NCBI RefSeq assembly: GCF_006440735.1
Contig: NZ_VFUA01000008.1
Coordinates: forward strand, 1-64,000
Length of the DNA: 64,000 nucleotides
DNA from: Mesorhizobium sp. B2-7-1
GTDB taxonomy: Bacteria > Pseudomonadota > Alphaproteobacteria > Rhizobiales > Rhizobiaceae
Direction of reading: 5' to 3'
Positions 8,514 through 17,858 of this stretch are shown piece after piece. The notes below the pieces were generated by a model, which saw nothing but the letters and a program-made list of their open reading frames with translations, searched no databases and had not been told where the DNA came from. Every line of letters starts with the position of its first letter. The stretch's first letter is position 1. The translations under genes were made by a program, and so were the position numbers.

Positions 8514-9332
8514 TCAGGAGATAGCCGCTTCCACACCGGAACCCGGCTTGGTGAAGCGCTCCAGCTCCTGCTGCAATTCGCGGATCTCGCGGCCGCCGGC
8601 CATCATGTCCAGCACCTCCTTTTCGGTGATGTCGCCCTTGCGGAACGTGCCGAGCGAGCGGCCGCGGTTGAGCATGGTGAAGACATCGCCGATCGGATAG
8701 GCGTGATGGATGTTGTGGGTGATGAAGATGACGGCGAGCCCGCGCTGGCGCGCCTGCGCCACATAGCGCAGCACGATCGAGGCCTGGTGCACGCCGAGCG
8801 CCGAGGTCGGCTCGTCGAGGATCAGCACGCGGGCACCATGATAGACGGCGCGCGCGATCGCCACGCATTGCCGCTCGCCGCCGGAAAGCGTGCCCACCGC
8901 CTGCTGCGGGTCGCGCACATTGATGCCGATCCTGGCGAGCTCTTCATAGACGATGGCGTCGGCCTTCTTCATGTCGATGCGTTTTGTGACCCAGGCGCCC
9001 TTCACCGGCTCGCGGCCGAGGAAGAAGTTGCGGGTGATGCTCATCAGCGGGATCATCGACAGGTCCTGGAAGACCGTGGCGATGCCGGCGTCGAGCGCGT
9101 GGCGCGGCGAAGCGAAGGTCACCGGCCTGCCGTCGACATACATCTGGCCTTCGCTCGGCGTGTGCACGCCCGACAGCGTCTTGATCAGCGTCGACTTGCC
9201 GGCGCCATTGTCGCCGAGCAGGCAGTGCACCTCGCCGGCATGCGCGGCAAACGACATGTCGCGCAGCGCCGTCACCGAGCCGAAGCGGCGGGTGACGTTG
9301 CGCAGCTCGATGAGCGGAACGGCATCAGTCAT
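8514..9332 (-). CDS. sugar ABC transporter ATPase (CUT2 type, single domain)
   Basis: A 272-residue ABC ATPase. Walker A is GDNGAGKST at about residue 40, the signature is LSGGERQ, Walker B is [12 protein letters not shown], and the H-loop is VIFITHN. It has a single nucleotide-binding domain of about 260 residues, whereas RbsA-type CUT2 ATPases usually have two; FrcA-like single-domain ATPases are common in rhizobia. Its start overlaps the permease stop by ATGA. With the permease and binding protein it should energise uptake of an inositol or a related cyclitol/sugar. Confidence 0.9.
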   Translation of the reverse strand: MTDAVPLIELRNVTRRFGSVTALRDMSFAAHAGEVHCLLGDNGAGKSTLIKTLSGVHTPSEGQMYVDGRPVTFASPRHALDAGIATVFQDLSMIPLMSITRNFFLGREPVKGAWVTKRIDMKKADAIVYEELARIGINVRDPQQAVGTLSGGERQCVAIARAVYHGARVLILDEPTSALGVHQASIVLRYVAQARQRGLAVIFITHNIHHAYPIGDVFTMLNRGRSLGTFRKGDITEKEVLDMMAGGREIRELQQELERFTKPGSGVEAAIS

Positions 9333-10450
9333 CAGCGCGCCTCCGTCGCCTTGCGGCGCACGTAATTGTTGACCAGCACTGCGATCAAAAGCATCGAGCC
9401 GAGGAAGACCTGGAACCAGTCGGTGTCGATGCCGGTGTAGAAGATGCCCATCTCCACCGTGCCGAAGATCAGCGCCCCGAACATTGCGCCGATCGCCGAG
9501 CCGTAGCCGCCGGTGAGCAGGCAGCCGCCGATCACCGCCGCGATGATCGCCTGGAATTCCTTCTGCGTGCCGCGCAGCGTGTCGGCGGAGCCGGCCTCCA
9601 GCACCTGGATGACGGCGAACAGCGTCGCCGACAGCGCCGTGCCGATGAACAGCAGGATCTTCACCCGGTCGACCGGCACGCCGACATTGCGCGCCGCGCG
9701 GTCATCGCCGCCGACCGCGAACACCCAGTTGCCGAAGCGCGTCTTGACCAGCAGCCAGGTAGCGAAGGCGGTCACCGCCACCCACCACAGGATCGACATG
9801 GACAGGCCCTGCACCATCGCCGAGCCGTCGGGGCGCGCGGCGATCACGCCATGCGCGGCGAGCCAGGCGAAGACCGGCGCGCCGAACTTGCCGCCGAACA
9901 GCCAGACCACGAAACTGCCTTCCTGGCCGTCGGTGATATAGGGGATCTGCGTGCGCCCGGTGACGGTGCGCGTGATGGCGAGCGTCAGCCCGCGGAGGAT
10001 GAACAGGCCCGCCAGCGTGACGATGAAGGAAGGCAGCCTCGTGCGCACCACGAGGATGCCGTTGAGCGCCCCGACGATGATCGCAATGACGAAGGCGATC
10101 GCCACCGCCACGGGGATCGAAAGCCCGAACTGGGTGACGCAAAGCCCGATGGTGACGCTGGCAAAGCCGATCATCGAGCCTAGCGAAAGATCGAACTCGC
10201 CGCCGATCATCAGCAGCGCGACCGCCGCGGCAAGGATGCCGAGCTGCGCCGACACCTGCAGGAAATTGGCGATGCCGGCCATCGAGAACAGGCCGCTGTT
10301 GCCGGCGGTGATGCCGAAGGCGAGGAAGACGATGACGGTGCCGGTGATGGCGCCGAGCTCCGGCCGCCGCATCAGGCGCACCAGGCGTCGCGAAACGGGT
10401 TTCGGCTCGGGTGGATGAGCCGGGTTCAGTGCATCGGTCACGATCGTCAT
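9332..10450 (-). CDS. sugar ABC transporter permease (RbsC/FrcC family)
   Basis: A 372-residue integral membrane protein with about ten hydrophobic segments and the BPD_transp_2 hallmark [18 protein letters not shown] (the ligand-loop GGEFDLS). The late segment [21 protein letters not shown] is also typical. ATG at 10450 ([10 protein letters not shown]) was chosen; an upstream extension of 38 residues is Arg-rich and reads through the hairpin at 10481-10508. It follows the binding-protein gene by 67 bp and overlaps the ATPase start. Confidence 0.9.
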   Translation of the reverse strand: MTIVTDALNPAHPPEPKPVSRRLVRLMRRPELGAITGTVIVFLAFGITAGNSGLFSMAGIANFLQVSAQLGILAAAVALLMIGGEFDLSLGSMIGFASVTIGLCVTQFGLSIPVAVAIAFVIAIIVGALNGILVVRTRLPSFIVTLAGLFILRGLTLAITRTVTGRTQIPYITDGQEGSFVVWLFGGKFGAPVFAWLAAHGVIAARPDGSAMVQGLSMSILWWVAVTAFATWLLVKTRFGNWVFAVGGDDRAARNVGVPVDRVKILLFIGTALSATLFAVIQVLEAGSADTLRGTQKEFQAIIAAVIGGCLLTGGYGSAIGAMFGALIFGTVEMGIFYTGIDTDWFQVFLGSMLLIAVLVNNYVRRKATEAR

Positions 10451-10480
10451 CCCAATAAGCGTCCAGGGCACCCAACAAGA

Positions 10481-10508
10481 AGCTCGCCGGCGCTTTCGCC
10501 GGCGAGCT
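10481..10508 (-). terminator. intercistronic stem-loop between binding protein and permease
   Basis: A perfect 12-bp inverted repeat, agctcgccggcg / cgccggcgagct, with a cttt loop, starts 9 bases after the binding-protein stop. No U-tract follows on the transcribed strand. Such hairpins commonly protect the upstream mRNA or partially attenuate transcription, so that the binding protein is made in excess of the membrane components. Confidence 0.65.
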
Positions 10509-10517
10509 ATTATAGCA

Positions 10518-11507
10518 TCAGCGGATGCCGGCCTTGCTGAGATCGCGCACGGCGGCCGCGTCATCCTTCATGATGAAGGACGGACCGGTGCGCACGGCCG
10601 ATGTCGGGAAGGTCTTGTACATCGCCTTGTTGGTCAGGAAGACGACGGGATAGTAGCCCATCATATATTGCTGGTTGTCGATGCCGAACATCATGGTGCC
10701 CTTGGCCACCGCATCGAGGATCTCGGGCGACAGGTCGAACGTGCCGATCTTGTAATTGCCGATCGTGCCGGCGTCCTCGAACATCTTGAGCAGCGGTGCG
10801 GCGACCGTCGGGCCTAGCGTCAGCACGCCGGTGACGTCCGCATGCGCGGTGAGGTAGCCTTCGACGCGGCGCGTCACGTCGGTCGGGTCCATGGTGGCCG
10901 CGACCACGTCGGAGGAGCCGCCGCTCTTCTTCAGCCCGTCATTATAGCCTTCGCAGCGCTTGTCGAGGCTGACATTGCCGACCTCGTGGTTGATGCAGAT
11001 GCCTTTCTTGACGCCGGCCTTGGCCATGATCTCGCCGGCCTTGACGCCGTTGTCGTATTCCGAGCCGCCGCCGACGAAGAGATCGAGGCCCCAGGGCTCC
11101 ACCGCTTCCTCGCCGCTGTCGATGACGACCACCGGAATGCCGGCGGCCTTGGCCGCTTCCACCGGCGCCTTCAGCGCGTCCATGTCGGGAATGGAGACGA
11201 CCAGGCCGTCCGGCTTCGACGCCGTTGCCGCCTCGATCATGCGCGCCATGCGCACCACGTCGAAGGTTTCCGGCGCCTGGTATTCGACCTTGACGCCGAG
11301 CTGCTGGGCGGCGGCCTGCATGCCGTTCTTCACCACGCTCCAATAGACGTCGTTGGCCTGGCCGTGGGTGACGAAGACGATGCGCACATCGCTTTCCTTC
11401 TTCACCTGGGCCGGCGCGGGCAGGATGCCGGCGCCGGCAAAGGCAAGCGAGAGCGCAGCCGCGCTCAACACATTTCGCATTCCGGACATCGAGAATAAGG
11501 CACTCAT
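10518..11507 (-). CDS. periplasmic sugar/inositol-binding protein of ABC transporter
   Basis: A 329-residue Peripla_BP_4-type binding protein. The N-terminus MSALFSMSGMRNVLSAAALS is followed by a hydrophobic run and PAPAQ, a signal peptide with probable cleavage near residue 33. The mature part starts with KKESDVRIVFVTHGQANDVY, as in ribose/inositol-binding proteins, and VVIDSGEEAVEP and TFDLSPEILDAV are hinge/ligand regions. ATG at 11507 has GAGGAGA about 8 bases before it, supporting it over the longer frame. Context suggests cyclitol uptake; the ligand is inference. Confidence 0.9.
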   Translation of the reverse strand: MSALFSMSGMRNVLSAAALSLAFAGAGILPAPAQVKKESDVRIVFVTHGQANDVYWSVVKNGMQAAAQQLGVKVEYQAPETFDVVRMARMIEAATASKPDGLVVSIPDMDALKAPVEAAKAAGIPVVVIDSGEEAVEPWGLDLFVGGGSEYDNGVKAGEIMAKAGVKKGICINHEVGNVSLDKRCEGYNDGLKKSGGSSDVVAATMDPTDVTRRVEGYLTAHADVTGVLTLGPTVAAPLLKMFEDAGTIGNYKIGTFDLSPEILDAVAKGTMMFGIDNQQYMMGYYPVVFLTNKAMYKTFPTSAVRTGPSFIMKDDAAAVRDLSKAGIR

Positions 11508-11611
11508 AGTGGTTCTCCTCAGGTTATCGTTGTCTGCTCTCAAGTTTTGGCCTCGACCCTCCCGGTCAGGCCGCTTTCGTCATGTTTCCAACTCTTTCTT
11601 CTCGGGCATGA

Positions 11612-12454
11612 TCATGCCCGGAAATCCCGGAGCGAGCCGCGGCGGATGGACAGTCCTTCCACGAAGGCCATGAAATCCGGGTCTGGAAGCAGGTCGAATT
11701 CGTCGATGCGGATCTGCGCCGAATTGGGCTCGATCACCTCGATCTCGCCGGGCGCATTGGCGTGCAGGCAAAGGAAATTGAGCCCTTCGCCGATCTGGCC
11801 GAACAGGGCCTCGTAGCGCGCGCGGGCCGGCTGGTTGCGATGCCAGGGCGTCTCCAGCACGGCGCTTGCCAGCGTCTCGCCGGCCTCAACCAGCCGCTTG
11901 CCCGGCGCCGCATAGACGCCGTCGTCCAGCCTGCCGAGATTATGGATCGGCCCGTAGACCGAGATGCTTTTGGGAAACAGCGTCGGCAGGCCGTAGTCGA
12001 TGCCGACCGCGGCATAGCGGTCGACGAATTCCGGCGAGAACACCGCGCCCATATGGCCATCGATATGCGTGAGCGTAAGCCCCGCGGCCAACGCCGCGTC
12101 GATCTGCGCCCGCATCTCGGCCTCGACCGCTTCCGGCTCGCCCTTGGCGCGCAATTCCGGCACGGCGCGGAACAGATAGCCGTCGCTGTCGACGATGCCG
12201 GACGCCTGGCTCGCCTTGGTCAGCGGCCGCCAGCGATAGTACTTCTTCTCCGAGGTGAGCGTGATGTGGACGCCGAGATTGAGCGAGGCGTCCGCAGCAC
12301 CCTCCTCGGCGATTTCCAGGAACCACGGGCAGGGCACCATCACCGAGCCGCTGTCGACCGCGCCGGCGCGCTTCAGCTTCAGATAGGCGACATTGGCGCC
12401 ATGGCACATGCCGACATCGTCGATGTTGATGACGACCTTGCGTTCAGCCGGCAT
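11612..12454 (-). CDS. ChbG/HpnK (YdjC)-like carbohydrate deacetylase
   Basis: A 280-residue protein of the YdjC/ChbG family. The N-terminal [15 protein letters not shown] contains the family's paired aspartates (usually N-A-D-D-F/L-G), [10 protein letters not shown] supplies a metal-ligand His, and LTHIDGHMG supplies the second His pair. Family members are metal-dependent deacetylases of N-acetyl sugars. Its start overlaps the second IolE gene by 11 bp, so the two are translationally linked. Its presence beside inositol genes is unusual: it could act on an N-acetylated or esterified cyclitol, which is inference. Confidence 0.82.
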   Translation of the reverse strand: MPAERKVVINIDDVGMCHGANVAYLKLKRAGAVDSGSVMVPCPWFLEIAEEGAADASLNLGVHITLTSEKKYYRWRPLTKASQASGIVDSDGYLFRAVPELRAKGEPEAVEAEMRAQIDAALAAGLTLTHIDGHMGAVFSPEFVDRYAAVGIDYGLPTLFPKSISVYGPIHNLGRLDDGVYAAPGKRLVEAGETLASAVLETPWHRNQPARARYEALFGQIGEGLNFLCLHANAPGEIEVIEPNSAQIRIDEFDLLPDPDFMAFVEGLSIRRGSLRDFRA

Positions 12455-13373
12455 GGCGGACCTCTTGTGCGCGTTCGTGGACGTAGAAGCCGGCGCCCTG
12501 CGCCAGCCTCTTCAAATTGCGGTAGCCCATCGTGGCATAGGTCAACGGATGCGCCTTGGCCGGATCCTGCTCGGCCTCCACCACCAGCCAGCCGGAATAG
12601 CCCTGGTCGGCGAGGATCTTGAGCAGCGTGGCGTAGTCGATCGCGCCGTCGCCCGGCACCGTGAAGACGCCTTCCATCACCGCGCCCATGAAGCTCATGT
12701 CGGCGTCGCGCGCCTTCTTCAGCATCGCCGGGCGCACATCCTTGCAATGCACATGCACGACGCGTTCGACATGCCGGCGCAGCATTTGCTCCGGGTCGCC
12801 GCCGGAAAAGGCGCAGTGCCCGGTGTCGTAAAGCAGGCCGACCGCCTCGCCGGTTGTGTGCATCAGCCTCTCGATTTCTTGATCGGTCTCGACGATCGTG
12901 CCCATGTGATGGTGGAAGGCCATGCCGACGCCGAAATCTAAAAACCGCTCGGCGAGCTTGGTGATCTTGGCGCCATAGGCCTTCCATTCGCCATCCATCA
13001 GCTTCGGCCGCTGCGAGATCGGGTCGTGGATCGCGCCATGCCGGCCGCGCGAGGTATCGGCATAGACGACGCGCCTGGCGCCAAGGTCGCGAAGCAGCGT
13101 CAGATGCGGACGGATCGCCTCGAATTCCTCGTCGACGTCCTTCTCGCAGATGCGCCCGTCATACCAGCCGGAGACCAGCGCCAGCCCGTAATGGTCGAGG
13201 ATGGGCCTGAGCTCGCGGCTGTCGCGCGGAAACTTGCCGCCAAGCTCGGTGCCGGCATAGCCGGCTTCCGCGGTTTCGCCGAGGCAGGTCTCGAGCGGCG
13301 TGTCGCCGCCCAGTTCCGGCACGTCGTCATTGGTCCAGGTGATCGGATTGATGCCAAGTCGAACTGTCGTCAT
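12444..13373 (-). CDS. second IolE-type inosose dehydratase paralogue
   Basis: A 309-residue TIM-barrel protein, clearly homologous along its length to the IolE at 453-1367. Shared blocks are LGxxPIxWx[47 protein letters not shown] and VVEAEQDP. The metal ligands (Glu, Asp, His, Glu) therefore appear intact. It is first in the uptake block, ahead of the ChbG-like gene. It may be a true inosose dehydratase, an isozyme for another inosose isomer, or an epimerase of the same superfamily. Confidence 0.85.
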   Translation of the reverse strand: MTTVRLGINPITWTNDDVPELGGDTPLETCLGETAEAGYAGTELGGKFPRDSRELRPILDHYGLALVSGWYDGRICEKDVDEEFEAIRPHLTLLRDLGARRVVYADTSRGRHGAIHDPISQRPKLMDGEWKAYGAKITKLAERFLDFGVGMAFHHHMGTIVETDQEIERLMHTTGEAVGLLYDTGHCAFSGGDPEQMLRRHVERVVHVHCKDVRPAMLKKARDADMSFMGAVMEGVFTVPGDGAIDYATLLKILADQGYSGWLVVEAEQDPAKAHPLTYATMGYRNLKRLAQGAGFYVHERAQEVRHAG

Positions 13374-13679
13374 TGCTCGCTTTCCGCCCCGCAGCGGGGA
13401 TGGCTGCGGGGTTGATGGTCTCGGGAGGAGATGGCTGCGATTGCTGGCGGCGGGCGAAAACCCAGCCGTTTCGTTCGGCCAGACGCCCTCCCAGCGCCGT
13501 GCCTCACATGTCCCTTATCGACGTCTTACCCCAACGTCAGTAAGCGAAGTCTACCCCGCTCTGTCTCCCTCGCGAGGGCCAGTTTTCCGGAAAATGAAGG
13601 AACCAGTTTGTGACGGCCGGCGGCTGTGGCAGGATGGGGAGGATGGGAAATCTGGAAATCATCGAGCGTCGGCGCGAGG

Positions 13680-13838
13680 CCCCCCTCTCTGCCCTGCCGG
13701 GCATCTCCCCCTCAAGGGGGGAGATCGGACGTCGCGTCAGCCCTCGCCAATCACCAACATTGCAAGGAGAAGCGAGGCGCCTGAACTGCCAATCTCCCCC
13801 CTTGAGGGGGAGATGTCCGGCAGGACAGAGAGGGGGGC
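13680..13838. repeat. inverted repeat pair in 13,374-13,902 intergenic region
   Basis: The 530 bp between the second IolE and the MocR regulator contain no credible gene. Arms at 13,680-13,726 and 13,792-13,838 are near-identical inverted copies with about two mismatches. Each arm contains its own small hairpin built from ctccccctc and its complement. This is a typical Mesorhizobium dispersed palindromic repeat, probably two facing copies. The promoters of the divergent flanking genes must lie in the remainder. Confidence 0.75.
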
Positions 13839-13902
13839 GAAGGAACTCGACCTTCAAAGCCTGCGGCACGCAATTGCGCGCTATTCGCGGAGCAGCGTGA
13901 CC

Positions 13903-15438
13903 ATGCGCCCGCACCCCAAGCCCCAACCCTTCCCGCTCGACATGCTCACCGTGAACCGCGCCGGCCCCGAGCAGCTCTCGCGCCAGCTCTATCACGGCCT
14001 CGTCGCCATCATCCGCAGCCGCGCGCTGCCGCCGGGCTCGGAGCTTCCCTCCACCCGCGCGCTCGCCGCGGAGCTCGGCCTTGGCCGCAACACCATCGTC
14101 GCCGCCTACGACCAGCTCGCCACCGAAGGCTATCTCGCCAACCGCCAGGGCGCCCGACCGGTGATCGTCGACCTGCCCGACGGCCCGCGCGAAACACCGG
14201 CGGAGGAGCCGCCCGAGCCGCTGCGCTCACCCTCGCTGCGCGGCCAGCAGCTGCTCAGCCAGCCCTACCATCACGGCCGGCCGGGGCATGTCGCCTTCCA
14301 CCCCGGCATGCCCGATGCGGGAAGCTTTCCCTTCGGCGTCTGGGGCCGGCTGGTGGCGCGCCGCGCCAGCCATGGCGGCGAGACGCTGTTCGGCACCTAT
14401 GATGTCACCGGCCACCCGGCGCTGAAGGAGGCGATCGCTGGCTATCTCTATTCCGCGCGCGGCGTGCGCTGCCGTCCCGAGCAGATCGTCATCACCACCG
14501 GCGCGCAAGCCGCCTTCGATCTTCTCGCACGCCTGCTGCTCGACCCCGACGACACGGTGTGGATGGAGGAGCCCGGCTATTACGGCGCCAAGGCTGCCTT
14601 CACTGTGGCCGGCGCAAGGATCCTGCCGATCCCGGTCGACCAGGAGCGCGGCTGGCGTCTTGAGCATGATCCCGAGAAGTGGGAACCGGTTCTCGGACAA
14701 AGATCATGCTCCAACAAAGAGTCAGATGCGCCAAGCTTTTCGCCCCGCCTCATCTATGTGACGCCGGCCTGCCAGCATCCGCTCGGCATCACCATGCGCA
14801 TGGAGGAGCGGCTGCGCCTGCTCGATATCGCCGAGACCGCCAATGCCTGGGTGATCGAGGACGACTTCGACGGCGAATACCGTTTTCAAGGGAGGCCCGT
14901 GCCGGCGATCCAGAGCATGGACCGCTCCGGCCGCGTCATCTATGTCGGCACCTTCGCCAAGCTCCTGTTCCCGGCGCTGCGCCTCGGCTTCATGGTGTTG
15001 CCACCGGAGCTCGCCGGCCGCATCGTCAACGCGCTCTCCACCACCGGCCAGTTCGCGCCGCTGCTGCTGCAGGCCGCGCTCGCCGATTTCATCACCGAGG
15101 GCCATATGAGCCGGCATCTCAAACGCATGCGCCGCATCTACGCCCAGCGCCGCCAGCTCTTTCGCGACATCGTCACCGAGCGCCTGCGCGACGAAATCAC
15201 GCTCTCGCCCGCCGAAGCCGGCATCCAGGTGGTGGGTTATCTGAGGGACGGCATCGACGACATCAAGGTCAGCCAGGCCGCGGCGAAGAGGGCGATCAAC
15301 GTCTCGCCGCTGTCGAAATACTTCCAGAACACGGCACCGACGCAGGGGCTGGTGCTGGGCTATGCGGCGTGCGATGCGGCGCAGATGAGGGATGGGGTGG
15401 AGAGGCTGGCGGCGGCGATAGGGGAGACGCTGGGGTGA
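13903..15438 (+). CDS. MocR-family regulator (GntR HTH fused to PLP aminotransferase-like domain)
   Basis: A 511-residue protein. Residues about 15-85 form a GntR winged helix (LYHGLVAIIRSRALPPGSEL, STRALAAELGLGRNTIVAAY), and residues about 130-505 a fold-type I aminotransferase domain. The PLP-binding lysine is in GTFAKLLFPALRLGF at about residue 353, and QIVITTGAQAAFDLLARLL is the cofactor-binding start. MocR proteins regulate amino-acid, vitamin B6 or GABA/taurine genes using PLP; the target here is unknown. ATG 13,903 was chosen over a GTG six bases upstream. Between about residues 253 and 270 a palindromic repeat interrupts the coding sequence in frame (see 14,662-14,711). Confidence 0.88.
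   Translation: MRPHPKPQPFPLDMLTVNRAGPEQLSRQLYHGLVAIIRSRALPPGSELPSTRALAAELGLGRNTIVAAYDQLATEGYLANRQGARPVIVDLPDGPRETPAEEPPEPLRSPSLRGQQLLSQPYHHGRPGHVAFHPGMPDAGSFPFGVWGRLVARRASHGGETLFGTYDVTGHPALKEAIAGYLYSARGVRCRPEQIVITTGAQAAFDLLARLLLDPDDTVWMEEPGYYGAKAAFTVAGARILPIPVDQERGWRLEHDPEKWEPVLGQRSCSNKESDAPSFSPRLIYVTPACQHPLGITMRMEERLRLLDIAETANAWVIEDDFDGEYRFQGRPVPAIQSMDRSGRVIYVGTFAKLLFPALRLGFMVLPPELAGRIVNALSTTGQFAPLLLQAALADFITEGHMSRHLKRMRRIYAQRRQLFRDIVTERLRDEITLSPAEAGIQVVGYLRDGIDDIKVSQAAAKRAINVSPLSKYFQNTAPTQGLVLGYAACDAAQMRDGVERLAAAIGETLG
14662..14711. repeat. palindromic repeat inserted in frame in the MocR gene
   Basis: The arms gagcatgatc and gatcatgctc enclose cccgagaagtgggaaccggt and a short remainder. 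This matches the widespread rhizobial 'gcatgatcccgaaaagtgggaaccgg' palindrome. It lies wholly inside the aminotransferase domain and keeps the frame open, adding a surface segment (roughly EHDPEKWEPVLGQRSCSN) just before the conserved LIYVTPACQHPLG strand. Confidence 0.8.
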
Positions 15439-15596
15439 TCAATCCTGCCGATGTGACCCGGTCGCCATTCAAAAGGTAACTACCAGAGACGCTTCGCACA
15501 GTCGGTCCTTGACTTGTGCACTAGTGGTCGATTCAACGATGTTCCGCGAGCTCTGTACTCCCAACACACCTTCAAGTCGGATGGCGAATCGCTGAG

Positions 15597-17858
15597 ATGA
15601 ATATCCAAGCCCACGAAAACCTTAAGTCTACGATTTGGGAAATAGCAAATCGATTGCGTGGTCCATATCGCCCGCCTCAATACCGGCTGGTCATGCTGCC
15701 GATTGTGGTGTTGCGGAGACTCGACTGTGTACTTGAAAAAACAAAGGGGGCTGTTCTCAAAGAGTATGAAAAGCTGAAGGCGCAGAACATGCCGGAAAGC
15801 GCAATGGAAAGGGTACTCGGGCGCGTAGCGAATCCCCAGCGAAAGCATCCGCTTTATAATGTTAGCCCTTTCACCTTTCAAAAATTGCTTGGTGATCCAG
15901 AGAACATTGCGCCGAATATCGTTTCGTACATCAACGGATTCTCGCCTACAGCACGCGCAGTTTTTGAAAAGTTCAAATTTACCGACCAAATCGAAAAACT
16001 TGACGCTAGCAACCGACTTTTCACGATCGTCAAGGCGATGACTGATCCCCAGGTTGATTTACACCCTGACCGAATAGACAATTTGCAGATGGGCTACCTG
16101 TTCGAGCATCTCGTAATGAGATTCAATGAGCAAGCGAATGAAGAGGCCGGTGACCATTTCACCCCGCGCGAGGTTATCCGTCTGATGGCGAACCTCATTT
16201 ATACCGGAGAGCCAGAAGTTTACAAACCAGGGATATACCTCGAAATTTATGATCCTGCGTGTGGTACTGGCGGAATGCTGTCTGAATCAGAGCGGTACTT
16301 CAAGGGAGAACCCGGGGGTGATCTCGGGCACAACAAGTCTGCAAATTTGGCGTTGTTCGGACAAGAGTACAACGATGAAGCTTGGGCAATTTGTTGTTCC
16401 GATATGCTTATCAAGGATGAAGATGTAAGTAATATCGCTCTAGGTGACACGCTGGGCGACGGCAAAACCCACGACGGCTTCGAGCGTAGAAAATTCCATT
16501 ATCTGCTCGCCAATCCGCCCTTTGGCGTGGAGTGGAAGGACCAACAGAAGGTTGTCGAAAGGGAACACAAAGAATTGGGCTTTGCGGGGCGTTTCGGCGC
16601 CGGGCTGCCCGCGATCAATGACGGTTCGCTGCTGTTTCTTCAGCACATGATCTCTAAGAAGCACCCCTATAAGGAAGGGGACGAGAATAACGTTGGTTCT
16701 AAAATCGCGATCGTTTTTAACGGCTCACCGCTTTTTTCTGGCGACGCCGGGTCCGGCCCATCTAACATCCGCCGCTGGATCATTGAGAACGATTGGCTGG
16801 ATGCCATCGTGGCGCTGCCCGATCAGCTCTTCTACAATACCGGCATCTTCACCTATGTCTGGCTGGTTACGAATCGGAAGGCGCCCGAGCGCCGCGGCAC
16901 GGTGCAGCTGATCGACGGAACTCGCTTCTTCAAGCGCATGACGAAGAGCCTCAACAACAAGCGCAACGAGATCAGCGACGAGCAGATCAGTCACCTGACG
17001 CGCATCTATGACAATCACCGCGATGGTGAGACAGCGGACGTTCAGATCAATGGTGATACCGAAAAGCGTGTGGTCTCGCGCACCTTTCAGAACCATGAGT
17101 TCGGCTTCCTCAAAGTGACTGTGGAGCGCCCATTGCGCATGAACTTTGAGCCGTCAGCGGCACGCATAGCTAAGCTGGATGGTCAGAGCGCCTTCATCAA
17201 TCTGGCAACTTCGAAAAAGCGCAAAGACGACAATGCGGCGGCGCGCGAGATCGCGGAAGGGCGCGAGCAGCAGGAGGCCATCCGAAGCGTGTTGACTACG
17301 CTCGAAGCTAAGGGCCGGTATATGGACCGCCGACTCTTCGAGGCGGACCTTGATCGTGCCGCCAATCGTGCCGGGGTTAAAATCGCCGCGCCGGTCAAAA
17401 AAGCGATCTTCGCCGCACTGGGCGAGCGCGACCCGAACGCAAAGGAATGTTTCGACAGCAAGAACAGGCCGGAGCCGGATGCTGAGTTGCGAGACACCGA
17501 GAACATCCCGTTGCCAGAGACATTCCAAATGCCGAAGGCGTTCTTGGAAGCTGTTGCAAAGCCTGAGAACGCCGCACATAAAGGGGCGAAGCTGCCGATG
17601 TTTTTCGGTCCGGACAAACCGATTGACCATCTAATCACGGCGATGCAGCCCACGATCGACGCTTACATGGCGCGCGAGGTCCTGCCTCATGTTTCCGACG
17701 CTTGGGTCGACTACGATAAGATCAAGGTTGGGTACGAAATCCCCATCAACCGGCATTTCTACGTCTATAAGCCGCCGCGCCCGCTGGATGACATTGCGAC
17801 CGATATCGCCGCGCTGGAGGGCGACATCGCCGGGCTGTTGAAAGGGCTGGTTGCGTGA
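15597..17858 (+). CDS. hsdM: type I restriction-modification DNA methyltransferase subunit
   Basis: A 753-residue N6-adenine methyltransferase. The N-terminal HsdM helical domain is at about 5-150, followed by the SAM-binding motif I DPACGTGGM at 219-227 and the catalytic NPPFG at 306-310. The C-terminal roughly 250 residues are longer than in classic HsdM (about 500 aa) and end in a Lys/Asp-rich region that includes YEIPINRHFYVYKPPRPLDD. The stop overlaps the hsdS start by 4 bp. The ATG at 15,597 has no strong Shine-Dalgarno. The operon lies between the MocR gene and the split tRNA-Arg. Confidence 0.95.
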   Translation: MNIQAHENLKSTIWEIANRLRGPYRPPQYRLVMLPIVVLRRLDCVLEKTKGAVLKEYEKLKAQNMPESAMERVLGRVANPQRKHPLYNVSPFTFQKLLGDPENIAPNIVSYINGFSPTARAVFEKFKFTDQIEKLDASNRLFTIVKAMTDPQVDLHPDRIDNLQMGYLFEHLVMRFNEQANEEAGDHFTPREVIRLMANLIYTGEPEVYKPGIYLEIYDPACGTGGMLSESERYFKGEPGGDLGHNKSANLALFGQEYNDEAWAICCSDMLIKDEDVSNIALGDTLGDGKTHDGFERRKFHYLLANPPFGVEWKDQQKVVEREHKELGFAGRFGAGLPAINDGSLLFLQHMISKKHPYKEGDENNVGSKIAIVFNGSPLFSGDAGSGPSNIRRWIIENDWLDAIVALPDQLFYNTGIFTYVWLVTNRKAPERRGTVQLIDGTRFFKRMTKSLNNKRNEISDEQISHLTRIYDNHRDGETADVQINGDTEKRVVSRTFQNHEFGFLKVTVERPLRMNFEPSAARIAKLDGQSAFINLATSKKRKDDNAAAREIAEGREQQEAIRSVLTTLEAKGRYMDRRLFEADLDRAANRAGVKIAAPVKKAIFAALGERDPNAKECFDSKNRPEPDAELRDTENIPLPETFQMPKAFLEAVAKPENAAHKGAKLPMFFGPDKPIDHLITAMQPTIDAYMAREVLPHVSDAWVDYDKIKVGYEIPINRHFYVYKPPRPLDDIATDIAALEGDIAGLLKGLVA

